Positions 11,229 to 23,193 of a DNA stretch of 64,000 nucleotides are shown in pieces (within the stretch, counting starts at the first letter, position 1; each line of letters begins with the position of its first letter). A model generated the notes under the pieces. It made no database searches. It was not told the DNA's origin and saw only the letters and a list, made by a program, of their open reading frames with translations. Origin of the DNA: Siphonodentalium dalli (Eukaryota > Mollusca > Scaphopoda > Gadilida > Siphonodentaliidae). Location: NCBI GenBank assembly GCA_032622095.1, contig CP136065.1, forward strand, positions 246,325,474 through 246,389,473, written 5' to 3'. The position numbers were made by a program, and so were the translations under genes.

Positions 11229-11959
11229 GTCATCTGAGGTAAATGGGAAGCAAGTAATGTTTTATTCTCAGCTATTATTCATGGATAGAACAACATGAGA
11301 AGATGTGCCTATCCCATGGCATTCCCCTGGTCAGGTGACCCATCTGTATAAATTTTCCTACACGGAAGGCTCTTTATTGCTCATATTTGCCCCTTTAAGT
11401 CATCTGAGGTCAACGGCATCTATCTCCTGACACTCTGCAGGTCAATTTATCTCCGTGTTTTAATTTTCACTGACCAGATTGCAACCATTTTGGGTATATA
11501 ATTAAATATTTAATTGAATTAATTATGCCCTTTTAAGACAATAAGTAGATAAAAGCCAATATGACAGTCTTTCAAGTTTTTACACTGCATGTCACTAGTA
11601 GTCCCTCATGTGACATCACATGAGGGAAGTTTAACGATTCAGACCGCACAATCCAAAATGGAATATGCAATCGCATGAATCTGCATTACTTCAGTTTTCG
11701 GCAACAAGCTCAGTGGATTAGCGGGCATCGACAATGACAGAAAATCTACACCGGTGTAATCCTTTAACAATTGTTGCTATTTTCACAATCCTATTTTGAG
11801 TTTGCAATATGTGTGCTTTTTCGGTGGAAATATCTTTTAAATCACTTTTAAGTAAACTATTTGTGACATCGTATTTTTCTCATGTGGTTTTTATGGATAC
11901 TTGTACAAATAGGAACATGTCTTCAAATCAAGTTTCATTCAAATATTCTGTTTTTGGAA

Positions 11960-12243
11960 GGTTTACCCATGAAGAGAGACCCCATCTTTACCCATGAAGA
12001 GAGACCCCATCTTTACCCATGAAGAGAGACCCCATCTTTACCCATGAAGAGAGACCCCATCTTTACCCATGAAGAGAGACCCCATGAAGAGAGACCCCAT
12101 CTTTACCCATGAAGAGAGACCCCATATTTACCCATGAAGAGAGACCCCATCTTTAGCCATGAAGAGAGACCCCATCTTTACCCATGAAGAGAGACCCCAT
12201 CTTTACCCATGAAGAGAGACCCATGAAGAGAGACCCCATCTTT
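11960..12243. repeat. 25-bp minisatellite (ACCCATGAAGAGAGACCCCA)
   Basis: About twelve units of TTTACCCATGAAGAGAGACC plus CCATC, with two short units near 12085 and 12220. Confidence 0.9.
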
Positions 12244-12302
12244 CAATAATAAAGGTTTGGCTTGATAACCGTTTTGTGAGCCAATAAGTTCCGAATCCAT
12301 GT

Positions 12303-12470
12303 TTAACCCTTTCAATGCCAAGTCCGATTTTTGTATCAACCCATATTTCCTTGATCATTTTTAAGAGCTCTTTCCATCAATGTATCACATTATTATAATC
12401 AATAAATTTGAAAAATGATCAAGGAAATATGGGTCGATACAAAAATCGGACTTGGCACTGAAAGGGTTAA
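12303..12470. mobile_element. short TTAA MITE, TGCCAAGTCCGATT ends
   Basis: 160 bp between TTAA sites; inverted ends of over 60 bp (CCCTTTCAATGCCAAGTCCG to ACCCATATTTCCTTGATCAT). No hairpin cassette. Related at its tips to the AGTGCCAGG elements at 3419 and 5868. Confidence 0.85.
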
Positions 12471-12619
12471 CTGTGCAGATATTATGTCCATTGATTAAAT
12501 CAGTTTGCTTACGATGGCCATGAAGCTGAATGATTCTACGATTCTGTGTTTGATGATAAATGTCCATTGATAGGTTAGTTACTGTTTTTGATGATAAATG
12601 TCTACTGAGAGGTTACTGT

Positions 12620-13050
12620 GTTTGAGTACTTGAATTGAGAGATTTTGAGGGATAAAATGATTGATGATCGATAAATTGTTCCATTTTACATCCCATTAAT
12701 GAGTATTTGAATTGAGAGATTTTGAGAGATAAAATGATTGATGATCGATAAATTGTTCCATTTTACATCCCATTAATGAGTATTTGAATTGAGAGATTTT
12801 GAGGGATAAAATGATTGATGATCGATAAATTGTTCCATTTTACATCCCATTAATGAGTATTTGAATTGAGAGATTTTGAGGGATAAAATTATTGATGATC
12901 GATAAATTGTTTCATTTTACATCCCATGAATGAGTATTTGAATTGAGAGATAAAATTATTGATGATCGATAAATTGTTCCATTTTATATCCCATGAACGA
13001 ATATTTGAATTGAGAGATAAAATTATTGATGATCGATATACTGAATGGAT
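12620..13050. repeat. ~78-bp minisatellite
   Basis: About five to six units: GAGTATTTGAATTGAGAG, then GATAAAATGATTGATGATCG and CATTTTACATCCCATTAATG. The last units are shortened. Confidence 0.85.
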
Positions 13051-13103
13051 TCTCCCAATTAGTTATACAAGACAGTCAATGACTGGGGTCGCTTTCCAGA
13101 CTG

Positions 13104-13503
13104 TTAACCCTTTACTCAACAGAAGGGCCCTGTGCCAATGCATTCTCTTATATATGCGAGTCAACCATAGGTCGCCTCGCATATATAAGAGAATGCATTG
13201 GCTTAACACATTAAAAATTATAAAATTGTTAAAGAATGTAAGAAAAAATGGTAAAAAGTGTTAAATTTGTTTTTGTTTTTAGGCCAATGCATTCTCTTAT
13301 ATATGCGAGGCGACCTATGGTCGACTCGCATATATAAGAGAATGCATTGGCACAGGGCATAACTGTAACCATTACAATGTGGTCAATGAGCCGGTTCCAA
13401 TGATATCCATATTTGTATGGTTTTATTGAGACAGACCGAAGATATTTTAGGCTGTTGAAGCTTTATTTGGGCGTTTTGGCCGGTTTGTTGGGTAAAGGGT
13501 TAA
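13104..13503. mobile_element. TTAA MITE, CCCTTTACTCAAC ends, two hairpins
   Basis: TTAA both sides, 392 bp between; one C-to-T in the left terminus. Spacer TTAACACATTAAAAATTATA. Same layout as the copies at 10177 and 15129. Confidence 0.87.
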
Positions 13504-14379
13504 GTCAGAGAAGACTGGCACTATGAAGACTACAATAGTCAGTACTTGTCAAATCACTTTAAAAAACAATTAGTTCTAAACCTGGACACAGGTCGAGGGT
13601 CTTCGTTAAATGGTGGGAGGGGTGTCCACCTTGAAATTTCTAACTGAACACCCCTTCCCCCAATAGATCATTGCCCATTACCTCCCAAATTGTCCAATCT
13701 AAATTACAACTGGTACTTCAAGATATCCAACTGTTGGAAATTTATCAAACCCTTACTGATAATACCTGTATATATCAAAATTATTACATGTAATATAGGA
13801 ATCGATTTACATGTACCAAACATGAATTCATAGCATAGATAGGTTGGTTGGTTGCGGGAGTGTTAAATCTCCTATCTCTTCCCCTAATTGAACCAAATCT
13901 AAATCCCAATCTATGAGATCCGTTGATCTAGTAATTTCAAAGGGTATATTAAAGAAGTTGAAGTGAGTTAATTTTCCTTAAAATAAGTTACAAAATTTAG
14001 GGAAGGGTTATCAACATTGTACCTATTATAATTGTTCCTTGAAATCGTCAGCATAATAATAAGACACACCATTATCACAGATGAAAAGGAGCTGATGGCC
14101 TATATAAACATAATATTGTAACACCTGCCTGTACAACTGCATAGAACACAGCGCATAGAAATTAATCTAATTTAAATTGAAATGAATTACACAGATAAAC
14201 ATTATCCAACCATTTCTGATATTTGTTTATCGAACACTGTCAGATAAGATCAGATCTCATTTCATACACAGAGACATTGGAGGGAATGGCAGGCAGACAG
14301 GCTTTATATTGTTGTAAGTGAAGATGACTTCTCAAATAATATTGTGGCATTAGGAATGGGAAAGAACAACAGTTGTAAC
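13504..14379. other. no recognisable feature
   Basis: Non-coding; nothing recognised over about 875 bp. Confidence 0.45.
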
Positions 14380-14512
14380 CAAGCCTTGAAATAGTGTCTG
14401 TCATTTGCAGAATGAGGTGCCCAGAGGGTGAATTTAGTGATGCTACCCCGCATAGCAGGCTAGCATCACCAAATTCACCCTCTGGGGACCTCATTCTGCT
14501 TACACCTCAGCA
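14380..14512. mobile_element. hairpin MITE, CAAGCCTTGAAATAG family, left half
   Basis: Starts CAAGCCTTGAAATAGTG, TCTGTCATTTGCAG, then one complete hairpin with a CCCCGCATAGCAGG tip. The second half is missing; the sequence continues TTACACCTCAGCATAG. Confidence 0.75.
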
Positions 14513-15128
14513 TAGTTTTTTTCCATTTAAATTATTTTTTGTTTGGTTAAATTGAGCAAGGCAAGGCGTTCAATCTAAATTATTTTGGGGGGGGGGGGGA
14601 GTGGGGAGTTATGGCCCACATTAGACCCAGTGACATCATTTGAACAAATCTGAACCCCAGTCACACAAGAACCCTTCATAGCATATATGAACCCATTCAG
14701 CACGATGGTACTTGAGAAGAAGTCATTTTAAAAATTACTATGGAGGGAAGAGTTATGGCCCTGGCTTTGCAACTATTTGACCCAGTGACCTCATTTGAAC
14801 AATCTGAATGAGTCACCTAAGGAACAACGACACCAAATATGAACCCATTCGGACTTATGGTTCTGGAGATGTTTTAAGGAATTGTTGACGGATGGACGAG
14901 GAGTGATGACTAGCTCCGCCAGAGACATAGTCTCAGGTGAGCTAAAATGTGTTTAATGGAATGGTCTATTATTCATTTGGAGGGGTGTTCATGAAAAATG
15001 AGCAGATGACAAGACAGGCTATTCATTTTCATTGGAGGGAAATACTCAATGATTGTTGAACTTATTATCAGAACATTTCCTAAGGAAACTACTCATCAAT
15101 TTGTATTTTGTAAAGAAAGGGTTCAGTT
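14513..15128. other. diffuse repeat, no gene
   Basis: A G-homopolymer at about 14588 and duplicated phrases (GACCCAGTGACNTCATTTGAAC at about 14625 and 14790; ATGAACCCATTCNG at 14689 and 14839) indicate a decayed tandem dispersed repeat. At 15050-15130 there is one decayed unit of the 68-bp minisatellite family. Confidence 0.5.
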
Positions 15129-15529
15129 TTAACCCTTTACCCAACAGAAGGGCCCTGTGCCAATGCATTCTCTTATATATGCGAGTCGGCCATAGGTCGC
15201 CTCGCATATATAAGAGAATGCATTGGCTTAACACATTAAAAATTATAAAATTATTAAAGAATGTAAGAAAAAATGGTAAAAAGTGTTAAAATATGATTTT
15301 TTTTTAGGCCAATGCATTCTCTTATATATGCGAGGCGACCTATGGTCGACTCGCATATATAAGAGAATGCATTGGCACAGGGCATAACTGTAACTATCAC
15401 AATGTGGTCAAGGAGCCGGTTCCAATGATATCCATATTTGAATGGTTCTATTGAGACAGACCGAAGATATTTTAGGCTGTTGAAGCCTTATTTGGGCGTT
15501 TTTGGCCGGTTTGTTGGGTAAAGGGTTAA
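15129..15529. mobile_element. TTAA MITE, CCCTTTACCCAAC ends, two hairpins
   Basis: TTAA both sides, 393 bp between. Both hairpins near-complete; the first has GGCC for GACC at its tip. Confidence 0.87.
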
Positions 15530-15770
15530 CAAATCTAAATCTCAGTCATCCAAGGATGCTCCATACAAATTAAAGCCAAGCAAACCTGATGATTTCAGAG
15601 AATATGTTTTAGAGGAATCACTCCATTATTGGAGAGAAAACGCATGTGGAGATCCCTGGCTCCATCCCTATCTTAATCCTGGGGTTAACGATTTGAGCTG
15701 CACTGGTGCAGCATTAAAGATCCTGTGCCAGTGCATTCTCTTATATTTATAAGAATGCACTGGCTTACAA

Positions 15771-17659
15771 TGATCATGATGGGAGCTGCGCTAGTGGGGT
15801 ACTAACGATCCTGTGCCAGTGCATTCTCTTATATATACAAGGCTCCCTATATACAAGTCTCCCATAGGGAGCCTCGTGTATATAAGATGATGCACTGGCT
15901 TACAATGATCATGATGGGAGCTGCGCTAGTGGGGTACTAACTATCCTGTGCCAGTGCATTCTCTTATATATACAAGGCTCCCTATATACAAGTCTCCCAT
16001 AGGGAGCCTCACGTATATAAGATGATGAACTGGCTTACAATGATCATGATGGGAGCTGCGCTAGTGGGGTACTAACGATCCTGTGCCAGTGCATTCTCTT
16101 ATATATACAAGGCTCCCTATATACAAGTCTCCCATAGGGAGCCTCGTGTATATAAGATGATGCACTGGCTTACAATGATCATGATGGGAGCTGCACTAGT
16201 GGGGTACTAACCATCCTGTGCCAGTGCATTCTCTTATATATACAAGGCTCCCTATATACAAGTCTCCCATAGGGAGCCTCATGTATATAAGATGATGCAC
16301 TGGCTTACAATGCGCTAGTGGGGTACTAACGATCCTGTGCCAGTGCATTCTCTTATATATACAAGGCTCCCTATATACAAGTCTCCCATAGGGAGCCTCA
16401 CGTATATAAGATAATGCACTGGCTTACAATGATCATGATGGGAGCTGCGCTAGTGAGGTACTAACCATCCTGTGCCAGTGCATTCTCTTATATATACAAG
16501 GCTCCCTATATACAAGTCTCCCATAGGGAGCCTCACGTATATAAGATAATGCACTGGCTTACAATGATCATGATGGGAGCTGAGCTAGTGGGGTACTAAT
16601 GATCCTGTGCCAGTGCATTCTCTTACATATACAAGGCTCCCTATATACAAGTCTCCCATAGGGAGCCTCACGTATATAAGATGATGCACTGGCTTACAAT
16701 GATCATGATGGGAGGTGCGCTAGTGGGGTACTAACTATCCTGTGCCAGTGCATTCTCTTATATATACAAGGCTCCCTATATACAAGTCTCCCATAGGGAG
16801 CCTCACGTATATAAGATGATGCACTGGCTTACAATGATCATGATGGGAGCTGCGCTAGTGGGGTACTAATGATCCTGTGCCAGTGCATTCTCTTATATAT
16901 ACAAAGCTCCCTATATACAAGTCTCCCATAGGGAGCCTCACGTATATAAGATGATGCACTGGCTCACAATGATCATGATGGGAGCTGCGCTAGTGGGGTA
17001 CTAATGATCCTGTGCCAGTGCATTCTCTTATATATACAAGGCTCCCTATATACAAGTCTCCCATAGGGAGCCTCACGTATATAAGATGATGCACTGACTT
17101 ACAATGATCATGATGTGAGCTGCGCTGGTGGGGTACTAACCATCCTGTGCCAGTGCATTCTCTTATATATACAAGGCTCCCTATATACAAGTCTCCCATA
17201 GGGAGCCTCATGTATATAAGATGATGCACTGGCTTACAATGATCATGATGGGAGCTGCGCTAGTGGGGTACTAACTATCCTGTGCCAGTGCATTCTCTTA
17301 TATATACGAGGCTCCCTATATACAAGTCTCCCATAGGGAGCCTCACGTATATAAGATGATACACTGGCTTACAATGATCATGATGGGAGCTGCGCTAGTG
17401 GGGTACTAACGATCCTGTGCCAGTGCATTCTCTTATATATACACGGCTCCCTATATACAAGTCTCCCATAGGGAGCCTCATGTATATAAGATGATGCACT
17501 GGCTTACAATGATCATGATGGGAGCTGCGCTAGTGGGGTACTAACTATCCTGTGCCAGTGCATTCTCTTATATATACAAGGCTCCCTATATACAAGTCTC
17601 CCATAGGGAGCCTCACGTATATAAGATGATGCACTGACTTACAATGATCATGATGGGAG
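15771..17659. repeat. 135-bp tandem array of hairpin units, about 14 copies
   Basis: Units start TGATCATGATGGGAGCTGCG at 15771, 15906, 16041 and 16176, then (after one shortened unit) at 16430, 16565, 16700, 16835, 16970, 17105, 17240, 17375, 17510 and 17645. Each holds CCAGTGCATTCTCTTATATA, the tip CTCCCATAGGGAG and AAGATGATGCACTGGC, so every unit can fold on itself. Units are nearly identical, so the array is young or homogenised. Confidence 0.93.
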
Positions 17660-19125
17660 CAGTCGACATAAATTTCGACTCAGTATATCATATAAATTCG
17701 AACAGGACTGGGCGGAAAGCTATTTCCAGACTTGGGGATATACCAGGAAATTCCTTGTTTTGATTGGAAGCGGTACCAGAAACCGCTAACCCCGATTGGC
17801 TAACCGATAACAGCTGCGCGTGTTCCGTAAAAATAGCTCAGGTGTCATCTGTATATGGCGAACGCAATAGTTGTTTAACTCGGTCATGTGGCACTGATTT
17901 AAAGTTAGTTTTAATAGTCGTATTGATTTTGACCAGCTGCTTTATTAAAGAAAAACACTTTTGACAAATGGCATGATTCTGATCGGCGGCGAAATAACCG
18001 ATGCCGATATTCAGTGTTCTGTACTAGTAAATCTCTGCCTCTCGTAACATTCCAATACAACCAGTGTTCGCGCTGGACCGAAAAAAACTTTAGCCAAAAG
18101 TTTAGCCAAATGAAAATTATATTAGCCAAATGAAAAAAACTTTAGCCAAATGTTTTTTGGTCAAATTAAAAAAAACTATGGCCAAATTAAATCATCGTTT
18201 TCTGGTCGGTTTACAATTAATGACTAAAACGTCAAATCTAACAGACACAGGTAACATACACAATAATTTAACTGATTTTGAATTAAAAATATTTATATAT
18301 ATATCATTTATTAAACATTTATTAATCTTTATGTGAAAGAACGATTTGGGAGGGAGGGGGGTAACCCGGGATTGTCCTTTTTAATGTCATTATTTTTTTG
18401 TTTTATATCAATATCTTTTTTTAAATCATTAAATATTAATTATCCTTGCGAAAATATCTAAGTGACATCTGGAAACTAATTACGTAATATTGTTACGCCA
18501 TTATCAAATTACAATCTGTCGTAAAATCATGCATATTATTTTGAATGCATCGGTATTGACGACAAATAGCCACAAAATATCTGTCGGGATTCAGATTTGG
18601 CTGATTAAGCTATTGTCTTACAATCGGTGCTCATAAACCCTGCCCTGCCAGTGACCAGACAGACAATGGAGGATTAGCGGATTAAATGTAAAACAATGAC
18701 CTTTTGCTGTTTCGTGCAGAGTGACGGGTTTTCCTTTGTACTGTCCGCGATCGGGTTTCCCTTTGTACAGTCGGCGATATATTTCCACTTACGATGTTTT
18801 CGGACTAGATCGTTCACAACGAAAACCCACTTGCTAAAAAATCATGCTTTCAGTCTCCATTTGGGGTTAAAAAAAGTTTAGCCAAAAGTTTAGCCAAATG
18901 AAATTTTTATTAGCCAAATTCGAAAAAGATTAGCCATTGGCTAATTTGGCTACCGACAGCGCGAACACTGAATACAACCGCATAAATTATTCCTTATTTG
19001 GAATGTCTGTGACATCAGTATGACGTCACGATATTGGGGGAAGCCCATTGTTATGGAAATGGGTTTTTACATGAATTCGTGTCGACGTAATATTATAATT
19101 ATTACGGAGATGTTTACGTCGACTG
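17660..19125. mobile_element. TIR transposon inserted in the 135-bp array
   Basis: Ends CAGTCGACATAAA and, inverted, CAGTCGACGTAAA. The 9-bp flank TGATGGGAG occurs on both sides (17651-17659, 19126-19134). This could be a target duplication (hAT- or Mutator-like), though the array unit itself contains the word, so some ambiguity remains. 1466 bp including a 909-bp nested hAT; no credible transposase ORF. Confidence 0.72.
18062..18970. mobile_element. non-autonomous hAT element nested in 17660-19125
   Basis: 14-bp inverted ends CAGTGTTCGCGCTG and 8-bp target duplication AATACAAC (18054-18061, 18971-18978). Subterminal TTTAGCCAAA repeats near both ends. No transposase frame. Confidence 0.88.
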
Positions 19126-19398
19126 TGATGGGAGCTGCGCTAGTGGGGTACTAACGATCCTGTGCCAGTGCATTCTCTTACATTTATAAGAATGCACTGA
19201 CTTACAAGTTTCATGATGGGAGCATTAAAAATCATGTGCTAGTCATTCTCTCATATACGCGAGTCTCCCATAGGGAGTCTTACCATATATAAGAGAATGC
19301 ATTGGCTTACAAGGTCAAGGGAAATATTGTCAGGCCGTATTCACTTATATATGTGACGCTTCCGATGGGAGACTCGCATATATAAGAGAATGCATTGG

Positions 19399-19764
19399 CA
19401 GGGGAGCCGGAAGCATCCAAGGGCAGGGGGGGCAGAGCCTACAAAAAGGGCACTTTTCCGCAAAAAAGGGCATTTTCTCCGCAAACTCTGGAAAATAACC
19501 ATAAATTCATTGTGGCAAAAATCCCTATTTTAATGGTATTTGTCGGTTTTTATGGCCGTTTTGTGACAAATTGACAAAAAATTAATATTCCTTGTGAAAT
19601 TGGTGGTATTTGGACCAAAAAAGTCACATTTTGCTATAAAAACACGAGATTAAACACACAAAAAGCATTTTCTGTCTCCAGAAAAAGGGCAAGTCCTGCC
19701 CCCGCTCGCCCCCCTTGGTCAAGGGCAGGGGGGTCAGCTGCCCCCTCCTCTTCCGGCGCCCCTG
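19399..19764. mobile_element. non-autonomous hAT MITE in the composite element
   Basis: Ends CAGGGGAGCCGGAAG and, inverted, CAGGGGCGCCGGAAG; 8-bp duplication TGCATTGG (19391-19398, 19765-19772) made inside the hairpin arm of the host MITE. 366 bp, G/C-rich ends, non-coding. Confidence 0.9.
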
Positions 19765-19925
19765 TGCATTGGCACAGGGTTTTCACAAAATTTCAGGAAG
19801 CTCCAGTCATGGAGGGGTTAATCCTCATTGCCCTGGGATTTTCCACACCAAATATGACCCAATTTGATATTGCGATTCTGGAAGAAAAGGTTGAAAGAAT
19901 TGCTGATGGAAGATGATCGTAAAAA

Positions 19926-20149
19926 GTCTGAGTTTAGTGTGCCTGTCATTTGCAGAATGAGGTCCCCAGAGGGTGAATTTAGTGAAGCTATCCCTCATTG
20001 TGGGCTAGCATCACCAAACTCATTCTGCTTAGGCCTCAACTGCTATGGGTGACATAGAGTTTGATTAAAGCTTCCAATTGGTGAATATTCTGATGTATAC
20101 CCATTGGGAACCTCGATTATGCAATGTGTCGTCGTGATGTGCAGAATGG
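19926..20149. mobile_element. hairpin MITE, GAGGTCCCCAGAGGG family (decayed)
   Basis: GAGTTTAGTGTGCCTGTCAT start, first hairpin with a deleted second arm, then spacer wording shared with 51344-51750 (CCCATTGGGAACCTC, ATTATGCAATGTGTCGTC). Right half absent. Confidence 0.65.
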
Positions 20150-20466
20150 AGCTGTTCTCAATCGATTAAACATCCCAAAAATCAATATAAAATCAATATC
20201 AATCGATAGACGCATTTCCGGACAGGGGTCTTCGAGTCATATTTATGATTTCATACACAGGAAAGTATATAATCATGTTACAGAAGAGATAATCCACCTT
20301 TAATCAAAATGTATATATTACATGTAGAAATAGCATTTATTAAAAAAATACATTGCGATAACAAACATATTGCAACATTCAGCCTCGTAACAGTATTGAA
20401 TCCAGTGTTTACCCGTTAAAATGAGGGCCTCCAAGTCTCGTCGTGATGTGCAGAATGGAGCTGTTC

Positions 20467-20674
20467 TTAACCCTTTCAGTGCCAAGTCCGATTTTTGTAT
20501 CAACCCATATTTCCTTGATCATTTTTCAAATTTATTAATTATAATAATGTGATACATTGATGGAAAGAGCTCTTAGAGCTCTTTACATCAATGTATCACA
20601 TTATTATAATCAATAAATTTGAAAAATGATCAAGGAAATATGGGTTGATACAAAAATCGGACTTGGCACTGAAA
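20467..20674. mobile_element. short TTAA MITE, TGCCAAGTCCGATT ends, right end lost
   Basis: Left TTAA plus CCCTTTCAGTGCCAAGTCCG; almost perfect long palindrome with a centre GAGCTCTTAGAGCTC. The right tip (GGGTTAA) is replaced by TATAATAC. Longer version of 12303-12470. Confidence 0.8.
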
Positions 20675-20689
20675 TATAATACAGACAAC

Positions 20690-20790
20690 CTGACTGACAT
20701 ACAGACAACCTGACTGACATACTGAATATAATAGACAACCTGACTGACATACAGACAACCTGACTGACATACTGACCAACTTGATTATGA
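20690..20790. repeat. 20-bp tandem repeat (CAGACAACCTGACTGACATA)
   Basis: Four to five copies with an interspersed CTGAATATAATA. Confidence 0.8.
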
Positions 20791-20921
20791 AAAAGAATGT
20801 ACCTGATTAAGAAATTGCACATCTATAACAGAAAAGAAAAGAAAATCATTCCTTAGAACAAATAAAGGTAATAAAATAAGGCAATAAAAGCTGTCATGCA
20901 ATGAAAGTATAAAGCTATGTG

Positions 20922-21291
20922 CAGGCCTTCAAATAGTGTGTCTGTCATTTGCAGAATGAGGTCCACAGAGGGTGAATTTAGTGATGCTGGCCCTCATCTT
21001 CTGGGAAGTATCTATATTCTCAATTTACAATGTTTTCTGTTACTTTTTCCTTCTGTTCAGTTTCTAAATCCCCTAATTTGCAGAAGATGTGACTAATGGG
21101 CGAACATCAACAACTTCATCTGGGGAACTTGAATCTGATCCTAGGTCTCCCATAGTAGTTGAGGCCTTAGCAGAATGAGGTTCCCAGAGGGTGAACTTGG
21201 TGATGCTAGCCCACTGTGCGAGATAGCATCACTAAATTCACCCTCTGGGGACCTCATTCTGCAAATGACAGACACACTATTTGAAGGCTTG
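20922..21291. mobile_element. hairpin MITE, CAAGCCTT family
   Basis: Ends CAGGCCTTCAAATAGTGTG and CACACTATTTGAAGGCTTG; flanks GCTATGTG and GCTGTATG may be an 8-bp duplication with two changes. The left hairpin is reduced; the right is complete. Confidence 0.75.
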
Positions 21292-21411
21292 GCTGTATGT
21301 ATAGAATGGGACGTAAATAGAACAGAATAAAAATTAAAAACAATAACTGTTGTCATTGAAGGAGGGTATGCATATATAGATTAATTGAAATATACTAATT
21401 TTAGCTCAGTT

Positions 21412-21634
21412 GCTGCATTTCTAAATATATTGATTTTACAGGCAATTGTCATAAATTATTTGTATTACTTTTACAGCATCCAATATGTACATATGTCATT
21501 TCAAATCAAGTGATATATTTCTGGTGGTAACAGCAAAGAAGAGGACGTGACAAAATAACGCAGTAGTTATACTAACAAAGGATCATAACTCTGGTGAAAA
21601 TTAGATATATAACATATACATTTTTTTTTTTTTT
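21412..21634. repeat. segment repeated at 22978-23193
   Basis: Starts around GCATTTCTAAATATATTGAT and runs to the T-tract before ACCCTG, with few differences from the second copy. Not coding. Confidence 0.85.
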
Positions 21635-22003
21635 ACCCTGTGCCAATGCATTCTCTTATATATGCGAGTCGACCATAGGTCGCCTCGCATATATAAGAGA
21701 AAGCATTGGCCTAACAATTTTTTACAATTTTAATAATTTTTTCTTGTATTCTTTAACAATTTATAATTTCACCCATACAGAGCCCCAGACAAACATGAGC
21801 AGACGACACTCTTCTATATGCTTCTATATATGTGTGGGGCTCCCTGCAGGGTAATTTATATTTTTTATTTTATGTCCTAAAAATTGTAAGAAACATTTAT
21901 TTAAAAAAAATGATAAAAAATTGTTAGACCAATGCATTCTCTTATATATGCGAGGCGACCTATGGTCGACTCGCATATATAAGAGAATGCATTGGCACAG
22001 GGT
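21635..22003. mobile_element. ACCCTG hairpin-pair element
   Basis: Runs from ACCCTGTGCCAATGC to GCATTGGCACAGGGT after a T-run and before an A-run. Two inverted 68-bp hairpins flank a spacer with ACAGAGCCCCAGACAAACATG and GTGTGGGGCTCCCTGCAGGG. No TTAA termini here, unlike the CCCTTT families that use the same cassette. Confidence 0.8.
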
Positions 22004-22578
22004 AAAAAAAAATCTTTGACATGGCTGGGCTTTGTACCGACATCTGCGTTGACAGAACCATGAGCATCACGAATTGACCATCGATGCCATGATCAATGCT
22101 CAGACAACCACAATTCAATCGTAAGTGGAAATATTTCCATAGGTAGTAACAGATAGATTGACTGTGCATGCTCATGGCACGATTGCGAGTAAAAAATTAA
22201 TATCAAGCACAGTTTGATTTTAGATGCGAAATTGTGGCATATCCTTGATTACCTCCACTTGTGATGGAATCACAGTTGTGTGTATGTAAAAATTGTAGAT
22301 GGAAAGATCATAGACTAGCCAATCATGTGGTTAACCATGTCTTACAAACAACCCACAATATCCTTATCTGCGACGACATCGCAATTATTGTTGGGCCCGT
22401 TCCTCCACTTCCGATTGAATTGTGGTCGTAGGGAATAAGTCATGGGTAACTGGTAAAATCACCTGGTTATATATAAATTTGGTATCGACTCATGTCGTCG
22501 CTGCACCGAAACATTGGTGTTACGCGATATAGTCACCGTTCGTTTGCACTGAAATATCGGTGTTACGGGTTCAAAGGG
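22004..22578. other. no gene; short inverted segment
   Basis: Near 22060-22180 the words ACCATGAGCATCACG and TGCATGCTCATGGCACGATTG are loosely inverted, suggesting a decayed fold-back. Nothing else recognised. Confidence 0.4.
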
Positions 22579-22782
22579 TTAAAGATCCTTTGCCAGTGCA
22601 TTCTCTTATATATGCAAGTCTGAGCCTGACTATATAAGAGAATACACTAGCTTACAAGGTCAAGATAAATATTGTTAGGCCAATGCATTCTCTTATATAT
22701 GCCAGTCTCCCATATATAAGAGAATGCATTGGCACAGGCTTTTCACTAAATTTCAGGAAGCTTTGAGTCGTGGAAGGGTTAA
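22579..22782. mobile_element. TTAA MITE, hairpin type, degenerate
   Basis: Right end TCGTGGAAGGG plus TTAA is preserved; the left end begins within the family's internal TTAAAGATCC. Both hairpin tips are shortened. Confidence 0.6.
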
Positions 22783-22977
22783 ATTTAATATTTGATATTT
22801 AATAAAAGTCTTAAATAAACAAATGCAAGATTTCCTCACATTGTGTGTACGTGATGGCAGTGCAGTCAGCTAGGAGTGTAGCAGGGAACTAAAAACTGCC
22901 TTGCATTTTAGATGCCAACAAGCCATATCCTGGATGGCAACAGTGAACACACATCAGTTGCGCAGAAACTCGCATCA

Positions 22978-23193
22978 TTTCTAAATATATTGATTTTACA
23001 GGCAATTGTCAAAATTATTTGTATTACTTTTACAGCATCCGATATGTACCTATGTCATTTCAAATCAACTGATATATTTCTGGTGGTAACAGCAAACAAG
23101 AGGACGTGGCAAAATACCGCAGTAGTTATTCTAACAAAGGATCATAACTCTGGTGAAAATTAGATATATAACATATACATTTGTTTTTTTTTT
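22978..23193. repeat. second copy of the 21412-21634 segment
   Basis: Shares TTCTAAATATATTGATTTTA through TAACATATACATTT with the first copy, with scattered differences. Confidence 0.85.

Larger units (their letters stand above)
9502..11767. mobile_element. large TTAA fold-back element with ~600-bp arms
   Basis: TTAA at 9502-9505 and 11764-11767. Ends are AGGATTACACCGGTG and its inverse. Arms then pair through GATGCCCGCTAATCCACTGAG, CTCATGTGACATCACATGAGG, the CTGGTCAG/CTGACCAG region and CACCTGACCAGGGGAATG. Homology continues to a centre near 10700 (GTGGGAAATTGGTGG against CCACCAATTTTCCCAC). Arms are visibly diverged, so it is old. Each arm was separately hit by a CCCTTTACCC MITE at a different site. 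Confidence 0.78.
15685..19821. mobile_element. composite TTAA element with expanded hairpin array and nested insertions
   Basis: TTAA at 15685-15688 and 19818-19821. The left part (GCTGCACTGGTGCAGCATTA) and right part (CAGGAAGCTCCAGTCATGGA) are those of the ~255-bp CATGATGGGAG MITEs. Inside, a hairpin module is multiplied as a 135-bp tandem array (15771-17659). The rest is split by the insertions at 17660-19125 (itself carrying 18062-18970) and 19399-19764. Inferred order: MITE insertion, array growth, then later transposons. Confidence 0.75.

Noticed and set aside
15771-17659. CRISPR-like array (regular repeats)
   Set aside because: Units are continuous 135-bp tandem copies with no unique spacers, in an animal genome.
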